DNA from: Tomocerus qinae
Lineage: Eukaryota; Arthropoda; Collembola; Entomobryomorpha; Tomoceridae
DNA: 64,000 nt
Reading direction: 5' to 3'
NCBI GenBank assembly: GCA_020055645.1
Contig: CM034546.1
Location: 13,454,001-13,518,000, forward strand
Shown here: piece after piece, positions 22,456 through 34,719 of the stretch
Layout of the letters: each line of letters begins with the position of its first letter
How positions within the stretch are numbered: the first letter of the stretch is position 1
Translations under genes and position numbers: made by a program
Notes under the pieces: model-generated
Database searches by the model: none
The model's input: only the letters and a program-made list of their open reading frames with translations
What the model was told of the DNA's origin: nothing

Positions 22456-25400
22456 TTATTTATGCCGTTTCAAATGATTGACCAATGCCTGAGGGCTCCA
22501 ACAGGTGACAAAGCACAAATGGCATTGATTCTCATTGGTAACTTCGAACACTTTTTTATTTTCCTGACTGTGCTCCAATCTCACGTGGTCGTTTAAATCC
22601 TCCTGGCATGAGTATTTAACTCCACAGCGTTTACACTCTAAAATTGCATCAGAATTTCCAACTTTTTCCATTTCTTTGGTTTGAGGTTGAATATGGACAC
22701 TATTATTATTGTCATTGATATCAAGACGAGATTCAGGAGTGAGGCAAGGCATATCATGGTAGACTGATGAGATAGCATTCTGTTCCGGAGTAATACCCGA
22801 CTTTTTTGGTGATGTGCATGAGTGCATTTTTCGTTCTTGTTTGGAAGGGAAAGTCGATTGACATTTGGAGCAAAAGAAGATCGGCTTCAATTTGTGAACA
22901 TTTGTACGGTGTCGATTAATCCTCCACTGATCGCTGCTGTGGTATTCGCACATTTCACAGCTTAACATAACAGGAGGTTCAGTATATTGGTGCTCTGCCT
23001 TCAAATGCCGACGAAGATTAATTTCTGGGGCCTTGTAGTCACAAAAATGGCACTCGTGGATACCCTGTTCATTAAAATGCATCTTCAAATGACGAGAGAG
23101 TTGAGTTTTATCGCGAGCCTTGTAGGAGCAGAAGGAGCAGTCATGCATTTGTTGACCCAAATTGTGAACCACTTTCATATGAATTGGCATCCGATATGCC
23201 TTGCCTCGGAAGTCGCACATTATACACTTTTCAAGTTCCCTATTTTCTTCTTCTTTTGACGGAAACAAAAGTGCCTTGACCTCTTTTCTCTTCTCAACAG
23301 TTGGAAACTGCGGAGGAAACCACACTACTGGGTCCTCTTCACTTATATCGTACACTCTGAAAATATTAATTATTATATTGCTAACCCAACCCAAGTAATA
23401 ATATTAACGATCTAGTAACTAAACATAAAATAAGTAATTGTCTGGGTAATTACGGAGGAGAAGGAGGAATATCTCGAGCGAATTCCAGTGTATTTGGGAC
23501 TTCTGTCGTCTCAAGAGACGTTGGTAATTGCAGGGTATCCCACTCTTGGTCTTCATCACTGACGTCATATATTCTGAAATAATTAATTGTATACTATATT
23601 ATATACTATTAAAATCCACATTACCAAGAATATACAATTCTGATGGGGGCTAGATTCTATATGACGGAAGGAAATAATTCTTTCGGCATTACCACCGTTC
23701 TTAAAGTGAATGAGGCATGACTGTTTTTACTTTTGTTACCAATTGACGCGAATGAATTTCGTAAAATTAATTTCACTTTACGAAAAACATACTCAAAATT
23801 GAAGTCTAAGGAAAAAAGTTTCGAAAAATGTCAAAAATTTAGCTTCCTTATAATAATTGAGAGAGAAATACAAGTTGGAAAACTCTTATGGGATTTAATA
23901 CGCATCATTCGTCTGGTAAAATCTAGCTTCTAGATGACCTGCTATTTAAATCACGAGAAAAGCTAAAAACACGTAGCAAGAATATTTAACGGTTGGTGAA
24001 TATAACTATTTCTTCTTTGTATAGTCATTTATGAAAAGAATCATTTAATAACAATAAAAACCCCAAAATGATACTTACAAAGGAAAACTGTCCTGTTGAA
24101 ACTGACTTATATTTTCCATTGCCTCACAATTAATTGGACCTTGTAGAAGATTCGGTTGCAATTTATCTTCGCCGGTATGGTAGTTACTGTAATAATACAA
24201 ATTTTGTGAAAACTTGCTCAACAAAAATATTGTTTTAGTAAACTTACTGTGGAGTAGGAAGATTTTCCCCTGGGTGAAGTTTTCTAACGTGTCGCTTCAG
24301 GTTATTACAATATTTCGTTCCGAAATTACAATATTGGCATTGATAAGTTTCAGGTCGTTGAGGATGCATTTCAAATTCCATGATTTGACTCTCTTCTTTT
24401 ACATTCATATTATATGGATGCTGGGGACTCATTCTCATCAGTTCATTCTCATACACACTAGGCGATTGCGAAACATTTGGCACTGAGTCATCCATACTGT
24501 CATCTCTGAAATACCAAATGCAACTTAGATAAAACTCAAAATGTCAGAACATAAAATATCACAAAATCTAAAGGAATTTATGATACAAACATAAAATCCC
24601 ATTTTCAAACAATTCATTTTTAGTTAGGATTTTCAAATCACAAAATGTATTTTGAATTTCTTTTACTCTAATATGTACCCATCTGTTTACCAATATTAAT
24701 TTTACATCGTGGAAATTTACACGAAATAGAGTATCAATATTAGACAGACAGAGAGAAATAGTATTTGTATACAGAGAAGATGAACTTTTCTGAATAATTA
24801 AGAAAAAATAGCAGTATCGTCACTTACAGTTCTATAACGTCTAATGGCTCGTGTCCCTTTGCATGTTTTTTAAAGCTGGACTTATCACTGGTCACGTACT
24901 CACACAAATTGCATTGCCAAAGAACCGTAGAAGTTTTTATCGCCTCCATGGTTGGAATATCAGTTCCAGTTTGTTCGTCTTCTGACGAAAATGAAGATGA
25001 AACACTCATCCCTATCTCCGAAGTCCCACTTCCGATTGATATATGTGAATTCGTTTCTGACTCTTCATCGTAATTAAAAACCCTGAAATACCGTTTGAAA
25101 AATTGTGGTTATTATTTTCTGGTAATGCGAGATTTTACAATTGGGCTTTTAAAAGATTAAGGGGATTTTACGAGAACCAGGACCACAAAAATATATCCAA
25201 AATTATAAGAGTAAAATCGAATGTGTGGGGACAAATCTAATTAATTTTATAATTCGTGATTGATACTTACGGCATATAAGTAAGATCCGTCGGATCGTGC
25301 CGTTTCTCATGCCTTTTAAAATTGTACTTGTCATTTGTTGCAAATTCACAGAAATTGCACTGCCAAAGAAGTGTCGCAATCTCAAGTTTGCTTCTTGAGT

Positions 25401-28400
25401 ACTTTAATTTACTTTCCTCTTCTGAATGTACCTCGTAATCATATCTTTCGTAAGTAGGCTCATCTTCTGACAGAGATAAGAAAGAACTCAATCCATCCAT
25501 TTCTATTTCTGTGTCCTCACAAACAAGTGACAATTGTGGAGGATACATTTTTAGTTGCCGATCTTCGGGAAAATCGCCAATACTAAAACAAACGTAGTTT
25601 TAAATGCAATAATTGGATTTTCAGGCACTATAGACAAATAATTAATTAATTAAAGATAATTACCGAACATCATCAGGCTCATTTGGATGATGACTCTTAA
25701 CATGTCTACTTATGTTGGACGGATAATTTGTCACATAATCGCAAAAGTTGCATTTGGTTTTCATATTGACAAAAGAATTATATTTGCTTTTCAACTTTTT
25801 TACTTGCGTCTGCTTTCTTTTTAGAGGAGAGTAGGCTACTGACGACAAAGTATTCTGAGGACTCATTCCCTCTGAAGTAATATCATCGTTCATTGATGAA
25901 ACTTGCGATTGTGCTGCAGTTGAATATTGTAATATGCTATCAACTCTGAAATATCAAGAAGTTGCTCATTATTCAGTTTAGCATGATACAATAAAATACA
26001 CTATGCATGTTGGATTGGAATTGGAGCAAATGGCAAACCCCACGATTATATATTTATACATTTCCCCCTCCCAATGTTTCATCCGATCTTAACCTGACGT
26101 GGCCAGGAGGTCAATATAGGGTGGGGATTAGGGAACAAATGCAATTTTAACAGATTTTGATAGATATCGACCTTCTGAAAAAACCCCACCCATCGAAAGC
26201 TCCTTTCCCCTAAGGGAAGTTCTTTAAAAATAGATTAGGCTAGGATTAGGTCTCCGTTATAATTATAATGAATTAATATAGAACTAGCGGTCCATATTTT
26301 GTGGGTATAAACAATAAAGCCGGTGGGATGTGTATGCCCCTAACACTTTTAACAGGGATGGGAATGAGGAGTGAGTGAGGAGTCCCTTGAGCCATTTCCA
26401 CCTGTCAATGTACGATATAAATGCATAATATGCTAATTTTTTCAAAGAACCCTTTTATGGAGTGTAAGAGGGTGAGGATGGGTGGGATTTCATTCAAGGA
26501 GTCGATATCTATCAAAATCTGGGAAAATCTCATTTTGCCCCAGACCCTCTCTGGGGGTGTGAAGTGGCCTTCAGGTCATGCCCAGTAAGTATCCGATGAA
26601 GATATAGTGATGCTGTGGGACTCGGCCATTTGGGACCCGTTTGCTCCAATCCAACTCATTATTGCAAGAAATTAAAAACATTTAAATATTTAGCATAGTC
26701 CTTACGGAGGAGTTGCAGAATGACCTGGATGTACTTTTAGCTTGTGTTTTCTTAAATTTCTTTTGTAGACTGTCACGAATTTGCATAGCTCACAAGGCCA
26801 AGATTTTAATGATGCCTTACTTATACGTGGCTTTTTAAATTTAATTTGATTCTGTACTTCTTGTTCTTTCAACTCCCTTTCAGCGGTTGCTGTCTTCTTC
26901 TCCGGAACAGTAAAAGGATATTCTGGGTGTTTACTTTGAATGTGACTCTTCAAATGGTACTCATGTATTGTATTGTATGAGCATAACTCACACTGCATTT
27001 TTAATTCAATTTTATTTTCTACTTCTTGCCCTTCCAACTCATTTTTGACCGTGTTTGTGTTTTCAGGAAGTGTGAATAGATATTTTGGGTGTTTACGTTT
27101 AATATGCCTCTTGAAATGGTACTTATTTTTTGTGTTGTATGTGCAGCATTCACATTGCAACAATATTTCAGGTTTTGCAGGTTTCTTTTGTTTATTTTTC
27201 GTTGGTTTCCCAATCCATTCTAATTCTCCAAAATCAGCTGTTGTCCCATTTTGCCAGTCTGAACACTGGGAACTTGACCCTTCCCCATTTCCTGTTGCTG
27301 AATTATCAAATTTCACTACCGGAAGATTTGACCCTGAATCGCTATTAGAGATATCCTCACTGAAATAATGATTACAAAATATTACATATTCCAACAATAA
27401 CCGATGTACTATTGATTGGGCCTTAGTAATAATTGTTAATATAAATACTTACGGCATGATAAAAGGAAAGTCATAATGCTGATTTTTGACATGATTCCTT
27501 AAATTGCGTTGATTATTTGTGACAAATTCACAGAACTCACAATCCCAAAACATTTTAGCTTCTTCCTCAATGCTTCGTTTGCTTTTCTTCCCCTTTCCTT
27601 GCCCCTCACCATGTTTTACATAGGATGTCTCCTCGTCTGACGAGTATGATGATTGGAAATTTAACATTTCGTCCACTTCCGCCTCATTAAGAAATGAAAA
27701 CTCGGGAGGATCTGTGTCTTCGACATTTAACCCTTGAAACGTGTGCTGTTGTGATCTGAAATAATAGTTAATAAACACTTGCATACGTTATTTAACAAAA
27801 AGTGGCAGGAATACAAGCGCGAGGTATTTACTACTTGGTTGCACTAGTTTAACCTCAGCTGTGAAATTAAAAATTAAGCCAAAATTTCATAATGTGAAGT
27901 GTCAACGAACTCAAATTGTGTACTGGTACACTCGTCTAATAAAATTTGAGTAAACTGTTGGCCATTTCTTAAACTGACAACTGTACTACAAATGGAAAAC
28001 CCAAACTTACGAGATTGATTCGGTATCGCCAGGATGAAATTTATCGACATGCATTTGGAGGTTTAGTTGGTTATTCGTCTCATATACACAGAAAGGGCAG
28101 TGTAAAAATATATTTGGAATATTTGATTGGCTTCGCGGAAATGACTTCTTTCTGCTCTTTGACTTTCTGCGCTGTCTTTCACCGTTTTCTTTTAAGCTAT
28201 TGTCAATCATGGGCGAAAACGGAGACTGGCTATTCTTTCGCAGTTTTCTTATCCCATGCATAATTGACAGCTGGGGAGGATTTGAGTCTTCACTTGCGTT
28301 ATCCGCTCTGAAAGAAATTACGAATTGAAAACATAAACTAGTTATTTACTATATATCTGTAACTATTGGAAATTTTAATAAATATTAATTGAATGCTTAC

Positions 28401-30603
28401 GAAGAATTGACTTTATGGACTCTTTTGACATGTCTTGTGAGTCGGTGCCCCACATTTGTCTCGTAGTTGCAATACTCGCAACGGTGAAACGTTTTTAATT
28501 GGTTTTCTTTCCTACGGATTCTGGCTAACTTCTTTTTTCTCAAATACGAGTACAAATAATGCATTCCCACAACTTTCTTTCCAAGTACATCATTTGAACC
28601 TGAAGCCTCGTTCCCATTTCTGTCCCAAAAACACATCAATTTAAATAAACATTTTCATGCCTTGTGGTAAGCATTTTTATAAATGAATTCTATTTACGAA
28701 GGAATTATCTCTGGATGGAGTCTTTCAACATGTTTCTTTAAGTTACGCTCTTCTTTCGTAACGTGGTCACAAAAATTGCACTGCCAAAGTACTTTGGCAT
28801 ACTTTCCTTTATTCCTTTTGGTTAATACTTTCACTTTAGTATCTTCTTTTTCTTTCATTTCCATTTTTAATGTCGGTATGACTTTTTGTTCTACTTGATT
28901 CGTATCAACTGCACTTTCCAATTCTAATTGAGGAAAGCCGTTTTCTTCAATTTGGTTAGTATCTTCTTCTTTAACTCCCTGTTCCAATTTTGGAGACACA
29001 TTCTTATTTAATGTCTTGCTGTTTCGTTCTCGACTCTTAGATTTGACCTTTGGTTTGACAGGGCTTTTACTTTTCGCTCTGCAATGTTCAAACGATTATT
29101 AAGTTAATTTTGGTATACTTTTCATATAAAATAATCTTAAAATTTAAAGTACATTGCAAATTATTTTTGAAGGGGGTTATGCTATAAAAAAATTTAAATT
29201 AAATTAATATTTTTGTATATCATTTTTTAAATTCAAATTACCGCATTTGAAATGAAAACAGTGATCTAGTGATCTAATACTTGAGAGATAACGGAAAAAA
29301 ATTTTTTTTTGGTAAATACATAAATAAAGTATCCGTTATTGCATTAAATATTTGTATAACTAAAAATTAGATTGCTTTCTAATTTAGATGTGACTAGCTT
29401 TTCATTTAAATAAAATAATAATAGGGTAGAAAATATTATAACCGTTCAGGGTGGAGGCGACTTAGATGTCTACTCAGATTGTATTCGTACAGAGTCTCGA
29501 AATCGCAAAGTGGGCACTCTAAAGCATTTTCCAGCCTATTTTTAGACTCCATTTTCTCAGAAAATTTGTTTTTAGGCTTCTTTTTCTTAACTTTTCCTTT
29601 CTTTCCTTTGACTGCACTCACTTTAATCTTTTTGCATTTTTTACTATCAGGTTTAACATCCACAATATCGAAATTTTGATCGTCTTCGTCAAAATCTTCA
29701 TCAATATCAACATCTTCCATATGGTCAATCCTATAGAAAAAATGTTCATGTTCCATTTTAACAATTTTAGTAGTTTATATTTTTGAAAATATTTTACAAT
29801 TTTAAGGTAGACGTCGAGAACATAACCCAACATATGTTACTTATTGCTGTATACTACACTTTACTATACTACTGTATAATAGAAAGAGTAAATTCTTACT
29901 CTGGAGCTTGGTCACCATCGTCAGCATGTCTTCGAATGTGTTTGACGAGAACAGACACGGTTACAAATTGAACATTGCAAAAGGGACATGGAAATTTATT
30001 GGCAGCAGGTGTGAACCCAAAAAGGTACAATTTATTTTCTTTGTCACAACTGGAGATATGGGTAAGTGCCTTGGCTCTGGAGATGAATCCTCTCTGACAA
30101 ACATAACATTGGAACGGTCGAATGGTCGTGTGATGCATTAGAATGTGTCCATTGAGCGTTTGCGAAGTGTTGTGTTTCTTATTACAGATCCAGCATTTGA
30201 AAGAATTTGGATTTTCATGGATCCATTTCATGTGGTTAGAAAGACTAATGTTGCGTGAAAATTTCTTTCCACAAATTTTGCAAATTGCCAGAGATCCTTT
30301 TTTCTTCGTTGGAGAACTTTCTTCTGCTTGAACACGTTCATGTTTCACCATCACTATTGGGGACAAGATGGGTTCCTGTTCCACATGACGATCATTTGTT
30401 CTTAATTTATTCATTACCTGTTGACAACCTTCTTTTTCGTGGTTTTTGAGTTCAAAATATTTCCCGAACATTTGATTGCAATTATTACACGGGTAAATCT
30501 TTGGATCCACCACCTTGTGCACAGTTTTTAGATGTCGTGCTAGACACCAAGAGCTGCTCGAATTGTAAGTGCACCCGGCCTCCAAACATTTGAAAACTTT
30601 CAT
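22456..30603 (-). CDS. Large multi-exon C2H2 zinc-finger protein (about 1,693 aa)
   Basis: Fourteen exons read on the minus strand: 30603-29900, 29730-29443, 29078-28698, 28619-28401, 28307-28011, 27755-27453, 27359-26706, 25945-25664, 25582-25271, 25082-24828, 24505-24248, 24186-24079, 23573-23454 and 23356-22456. Every intron is GT-AG and every junction is in phase 2, giving 5,082 nt. Exon 1 has six fingers (CKIC, CWIC, CYVC and CPFC types; two are C2HC-like). Exons 2-6 and 8-11 carry one finger each near their 3' end, exon 7 has three and the last exon about seven, roughly 25 in all. Linkers are acidic or Ser-rich (SEDE, SDEE). Exons 12-13 carry no finger. The expected role is nuclear nucleic-acid binding; the target is unknown. 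Exon 2 uses a GTTATA donor, and the shorter copy at 37.6 kb has GTTGTA at the same place. Alternatively some exons could be skipped in mature transcripts. Confidence 0.85.
26010..26654. mobile_element. Inverted-repeat element in an intron of the zinc-finger gene
   Basis: The left end TGTTGGATTGGA plus TTGGAGCAAATGG is matched in reverse complement by the right end (GTTGGATTGGAGCAAACGG). It occupies nearly all of the intron between exons 7 and 8. The interior has no coding frame. No clear target duplication was found. Confidence 0.6.
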
Positions 30604-31800
30604 ATTGACTTCCTGCTTTCGAAAACCAATTAGTATTACAATATGATCATTGTCAATTGTAGAAAAGGGTATTTTATGAAATCTTCAAAAGTATTTTAGT
30701 TACTGGTGAATGGTACTCCACTCGAGACCTAATTATTTACTGTTTACAAGTCACAAGTGGTCGAATTCTTCCCAGCTGATGGGCAATAGTCTGCTACAGT
30801 ACCTAAATGTCATAGGAATATTGTGCTAGAGATTGACGAATTGAAGTCTTGTGTGTGAAGTCAGTCATTAAAAGCTGCAATCAACAATCTACAAGAATAA
30901 CAAACACATTAATTACCGTAGCCATAATTGTAGCAATAAGGAAGTATAGCTGTTTTATATAAACAGTGAACAGTTAAGCTTATGACACGTATCGCCTTTA
31001 TAAACGTTGTTCATTTTTGTTTATGCTTACAACTTATGGTGAATGAAGAATGAATGGTATTTTCATCTACGATCGAGATTTTTCCACTTGCTACATACTT
31101 TCGGTAAGATAATAGAGGCCGAGTTTGAATTTAAATATGGTAACTTCAATATATCAACATTTAATTATAGTTTACCATTCGGGTAACTATCCATTGCCAG
31201 TCTAAATGTCGTCTGACGACCTGACCTGGTTTGTTTTTATTTTCTCCTATCTTCATCTTTAGAACAACATTTGAATATTTTGCCTTTAGCGCTAATGTTA
31301 ATCGCAGGCTGTATTGGCACATTATAGCGTAGTATTCCCATCAAACAACAATAACAAACAGCCGGCGGCACAGCCCTTTTCATTGAAGGTTGATGATCTC
31401 AGCATGGAAGTTAGACATAAAAATGAAACTAAAAAATATGGATATAAAATATCAATAACATATAAAAAATTAAGGTATAATCGGATGTAGCAAACTAAAA
31501 TAACATAAATATGCACATAGTAAAGTAAACACAATTACTAGTTTCTAAGCACGGTTTGTGGAATTTTATTGCGTCTTATCAATAATATTTTTCACTATGT
31601 GTATATTACAATTAGTTTCATAATAATTTCATCATTCATTCATAATTCATTTCATAATAATATATTCACAAGCAGGACAGTTTGGGAATGAATGTAAATA
31701 TATTTAAATATAATGATCTCTTTTAACTAACGATAAAATAGTAATATTTAAACTTACTTAATAATTACATTTCACAATGCTAAAAAGTATAGATCGTGTT
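30604..31800. other. Intergenic: zinc-finger gene 5' flank and UGT 3' flank
   Basis: No coding region was found. The 5' UTR of the zinc-finger gene probably starts here; an acceptor-like AAGCAG precedes its ATG. A possible AATAAA signal for the UGT gene is at about 31563-31568 on the minus strand. Confidence 0.4.
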
Positions 31801-33635
31801 TTAATTTTGTTTCTTCGTGATGTTAATTTGATTGCTAGTCCTGCAGAATTTACGGAAAATAAATAGTAAAACAGCGAAAGTAGCATAAAAAATTGCAAAA
31901 GTAATTACTGCAACCAGACCAAACACATCTAAGGAATAATACTGGAACACATTAAGATCTCGTGCTGCAGAACGGAGATGTATAGCTCCTTTATGCTTCA
32001 TTATGTATTCCGTCCAAAACAGAGCCGTTTCCAAAGGTTTTTGAGGTCGGTCTCTGAATAATTTCGACAATGCTTTGGCTCTTAGAGTATATCTACAAAT
32101 TAAAACATTTTGTAAAAATTGAAGAAGGAAATTGAACTACTGAAACTATTCTGTAACGAATAAGTATATTTACTTTGGTGTATTCAGTATTCTGGTAACA
32201 GTCGCTATGATTTTTTCCTCTGTAAGTTCAGTAAATTCCATTTTAAGGGCAAATCCATTTATCTCCGACTGTTTCATATTCCAATCTGAAAATAATAATC
32301 AATATGTCAGAAAAATATAACTAGAGAAATTAAAAAGTCAATCTTATAGATTTCCCATTTTTTGAAGCAGAGGCGTTAATTTGGATTCTATTGTAATACC
32401 TTGATCTCCATACATTGGAATTCCAATTAAAGGTACTCCATGATAGACTGCTTCCTGGGTGCTCAAGAGACCTCCATGTGTTATAAATAAACGAACATTG
32501 GGATGAGCCAAAACATCTTGTTGGGGTACCCATTTACTCAATTTAACATTTTTGGGTAAATCGTCCATTTGTTCAGTTTCCCATTTCCACAAAATTCGTT
32601 GTTTCAAACGGGAAAACGCATTGACAAAAGTTTTCCTAAATTTTTCGGGCATAGTTTTGCCTTTAATAATCGACCCCATGCTGAAGTAAATGAATCCATC
32701 TTTTCCAGAGCCATTTAGAAATTCTGCTAACTCCTAAAAATGAATTACAAGGTAATTGGGCTAATGTAATTCCATTTTCAATAATTAATTATGAATAATT
32801 AGGATTTTCTTACTTGTGGCAATTCCTTACCGGGTCGACAATGCATTCCTCCAACTTCAACCACATCAGGCATGAACGGACGAGGGAAGTTCATGGAAAA
32901 GTGACTGTTTGTCATAAGCAGACTGATATTCCTTTCAATTTCAGAAATCGAAGGTGTATTTTCTCCTAAATGTTCTCTGTATATGGCTTCTAATTTTGGG
33001 AAATAAAACATCTTGGTGTAAATAGGGTAGCCGATTTGTGCCAAAAAGTTCATTGTTCTTTGCTTGAAGGTCATTCGATCACTGCAACCCAAAAATGCGG
33101 AAGGGACAAACGACGACGGAGAAGGACTTCCAGTAATAAAAGCTGTTGAAGGCATTGCAGGAATCGGATTGATCAGCATAGATGTTGTATTTAAATGGTG
33201 GACCAGTCCGTAAGTACATTCGTTCATGAAGGAGCTAGCAATCACTAAATCGAACTTTTGGGTCAGCAATGCCTTCACTTCTGGCATTCCGTAGTAGCTC
33301 TTGCACATTACTTGGAAAAGGTCTAAGAATTTAAATATATTCATTTTGTCCTTCTTCAGTCTCATTTCGAACATGTTCAGATCTGGCAATATTTCGTCTA
33401 TTTCTTTATCGCCCATTCCGACAATCTCTTTGATATTTTCGTGACTTCTTGCAGACTTAATAGGAGTTACAATAGTAATTGAGTGACCTCGGTCGGCCAA
33501 CTCGAAAAGAAGAGGCTCGTACACATTTTTATGGCTTTGGCTAGAGAAAAACGAAACTACGAGAATCTTCTCGGGATTTGTCAAAGGCCATAATGATAAT
33601 AACAATATCAAGCAGCTGACATACTGAGACATCAT
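31801..33635 (-). CDS. UDP-glycosyltransferase (UGT), membrane-anchored
   Basis: Four minus-strand exons are read: 33635-32814, 32733 to about 32349 (or 32400), 32285-32174 and 32092-31801. The protein starts with a signal peptide (ILLLSLWPLTNPEKILVV). A variable substrate-binding half follows. The UGT signature is clear in exon 2: FIYFSMGS, WVPQQDVLAHP, FITHGGLLSTQEAVYHGVP and GIPMYGDQ. The C-terminus has one membrane helix (residues around VAVITFAIFYATFAVLLF) and ends KKQN, a KKxx-type ER-retrieval signal. Enzymes of this family transfer a sugar from a UDP-sugar to lipophilic compounds in the ER lumen. The end of exon 2 is odd: where family length predicts a donor (after 32349) the DNA reads TATAAG, without GT. 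An upstream phase-correct donor (CAAG/GTATTA after 32400) would drop 17 residues. With the full exon the protein would be about 536 aa. Confidence 0.85.
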
Positions 33636-34719
33636 TTTACAGTATTAGCTTTGGACAATTCTTCCGTGATGTCACTTGATCTGTATATTCAATTAAGAAA
33701 AAAATTTAAAATTAATATGGCAGATAACAATAAAAGAATGTCCTTTACTAAGCGACTTATTACAACTTTAAATTACTACTTAAACTGTTTAAAATTTTAA
33801 CTATAGATATATATTACTACCCACTTACTATTAAAACTGCAGTATGTGATTTTAGAATAGTAGTTGATTAGTTAGCCAAAGTGCATCTCTTTTATACATC
33901 CCTTCCGAAGATTATTCGTGTCAAGTAAACCCTGCTGAAGTATATCAATGAAGTACGCAAACTTCTAAACTTTTAACAAATAAAGACATGCGGTATCAAA
34001 ATGGTGATATAGGTACAATGTATAAAATGTGAGGGTTATATATAATGATCAATTACGTTTTACGAATCGGACACTCATAGTTATATAACTATCACGGGGT
34101 CTGAAGTTCACTTTGCACGTTGTACAGCTGCAATAGACGTCACCACCGTCACAGATAATCTGTGTAATAACATTTTACAAATTATATAATCGGGCTTCGA
34201 GACACACCATACATTAATAAGTTTAATATTGTATGTAAATTCGTGTAATTATATTACCTTACGTAGCCATAAGCTTTGTTGTTACTCAGGTTGTTAAACA
34301 ACATCTAACCCAACCAACAATATATTTTGAATGTGAACCTGTTGAACCAATGTGTGATGTACTGGAATTTTTTAAGGGTTACTAAAAACTATGTGTAATA
34401 CCATATATATCTCACTAGAAGAGTAAAAGTTGCAGCTGTTATGGTTGAAGGTCATTTTTACATAACCGCCTATATGTACTAGGAATGACAGATAATAGTT
34501 GCATGCAGCATATATTATGGTATAGGTAAGTAATAATATATTATACAGCTTACAGCTTTAATGACAGACTAAGTATGGACAAGATATTACAGAACGGACA
34601 GATAAAATATTATGACTCTCAAGATAAGAGTCCAGCAATTCTCATACTAGTAAAGCACTACTTCAGAGCCAGCTGGCATTTATTCCTGCTCGTGTATTTA
34701 AATATTATACAATACATGA
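33636..34719. other. Intergenic, upstream of the UGT gene
   Basis: The UGT promoter should lie here, but no core element can be named. No coding sequence, RNA gene or repeat structure was recognised. Confidence 0.4.

Noticed and set aside
26973..27368. 131-codon plus-strand open frame
   Set aside because: It is the antisense of the three-finger exon of the large zinc-finger gene.
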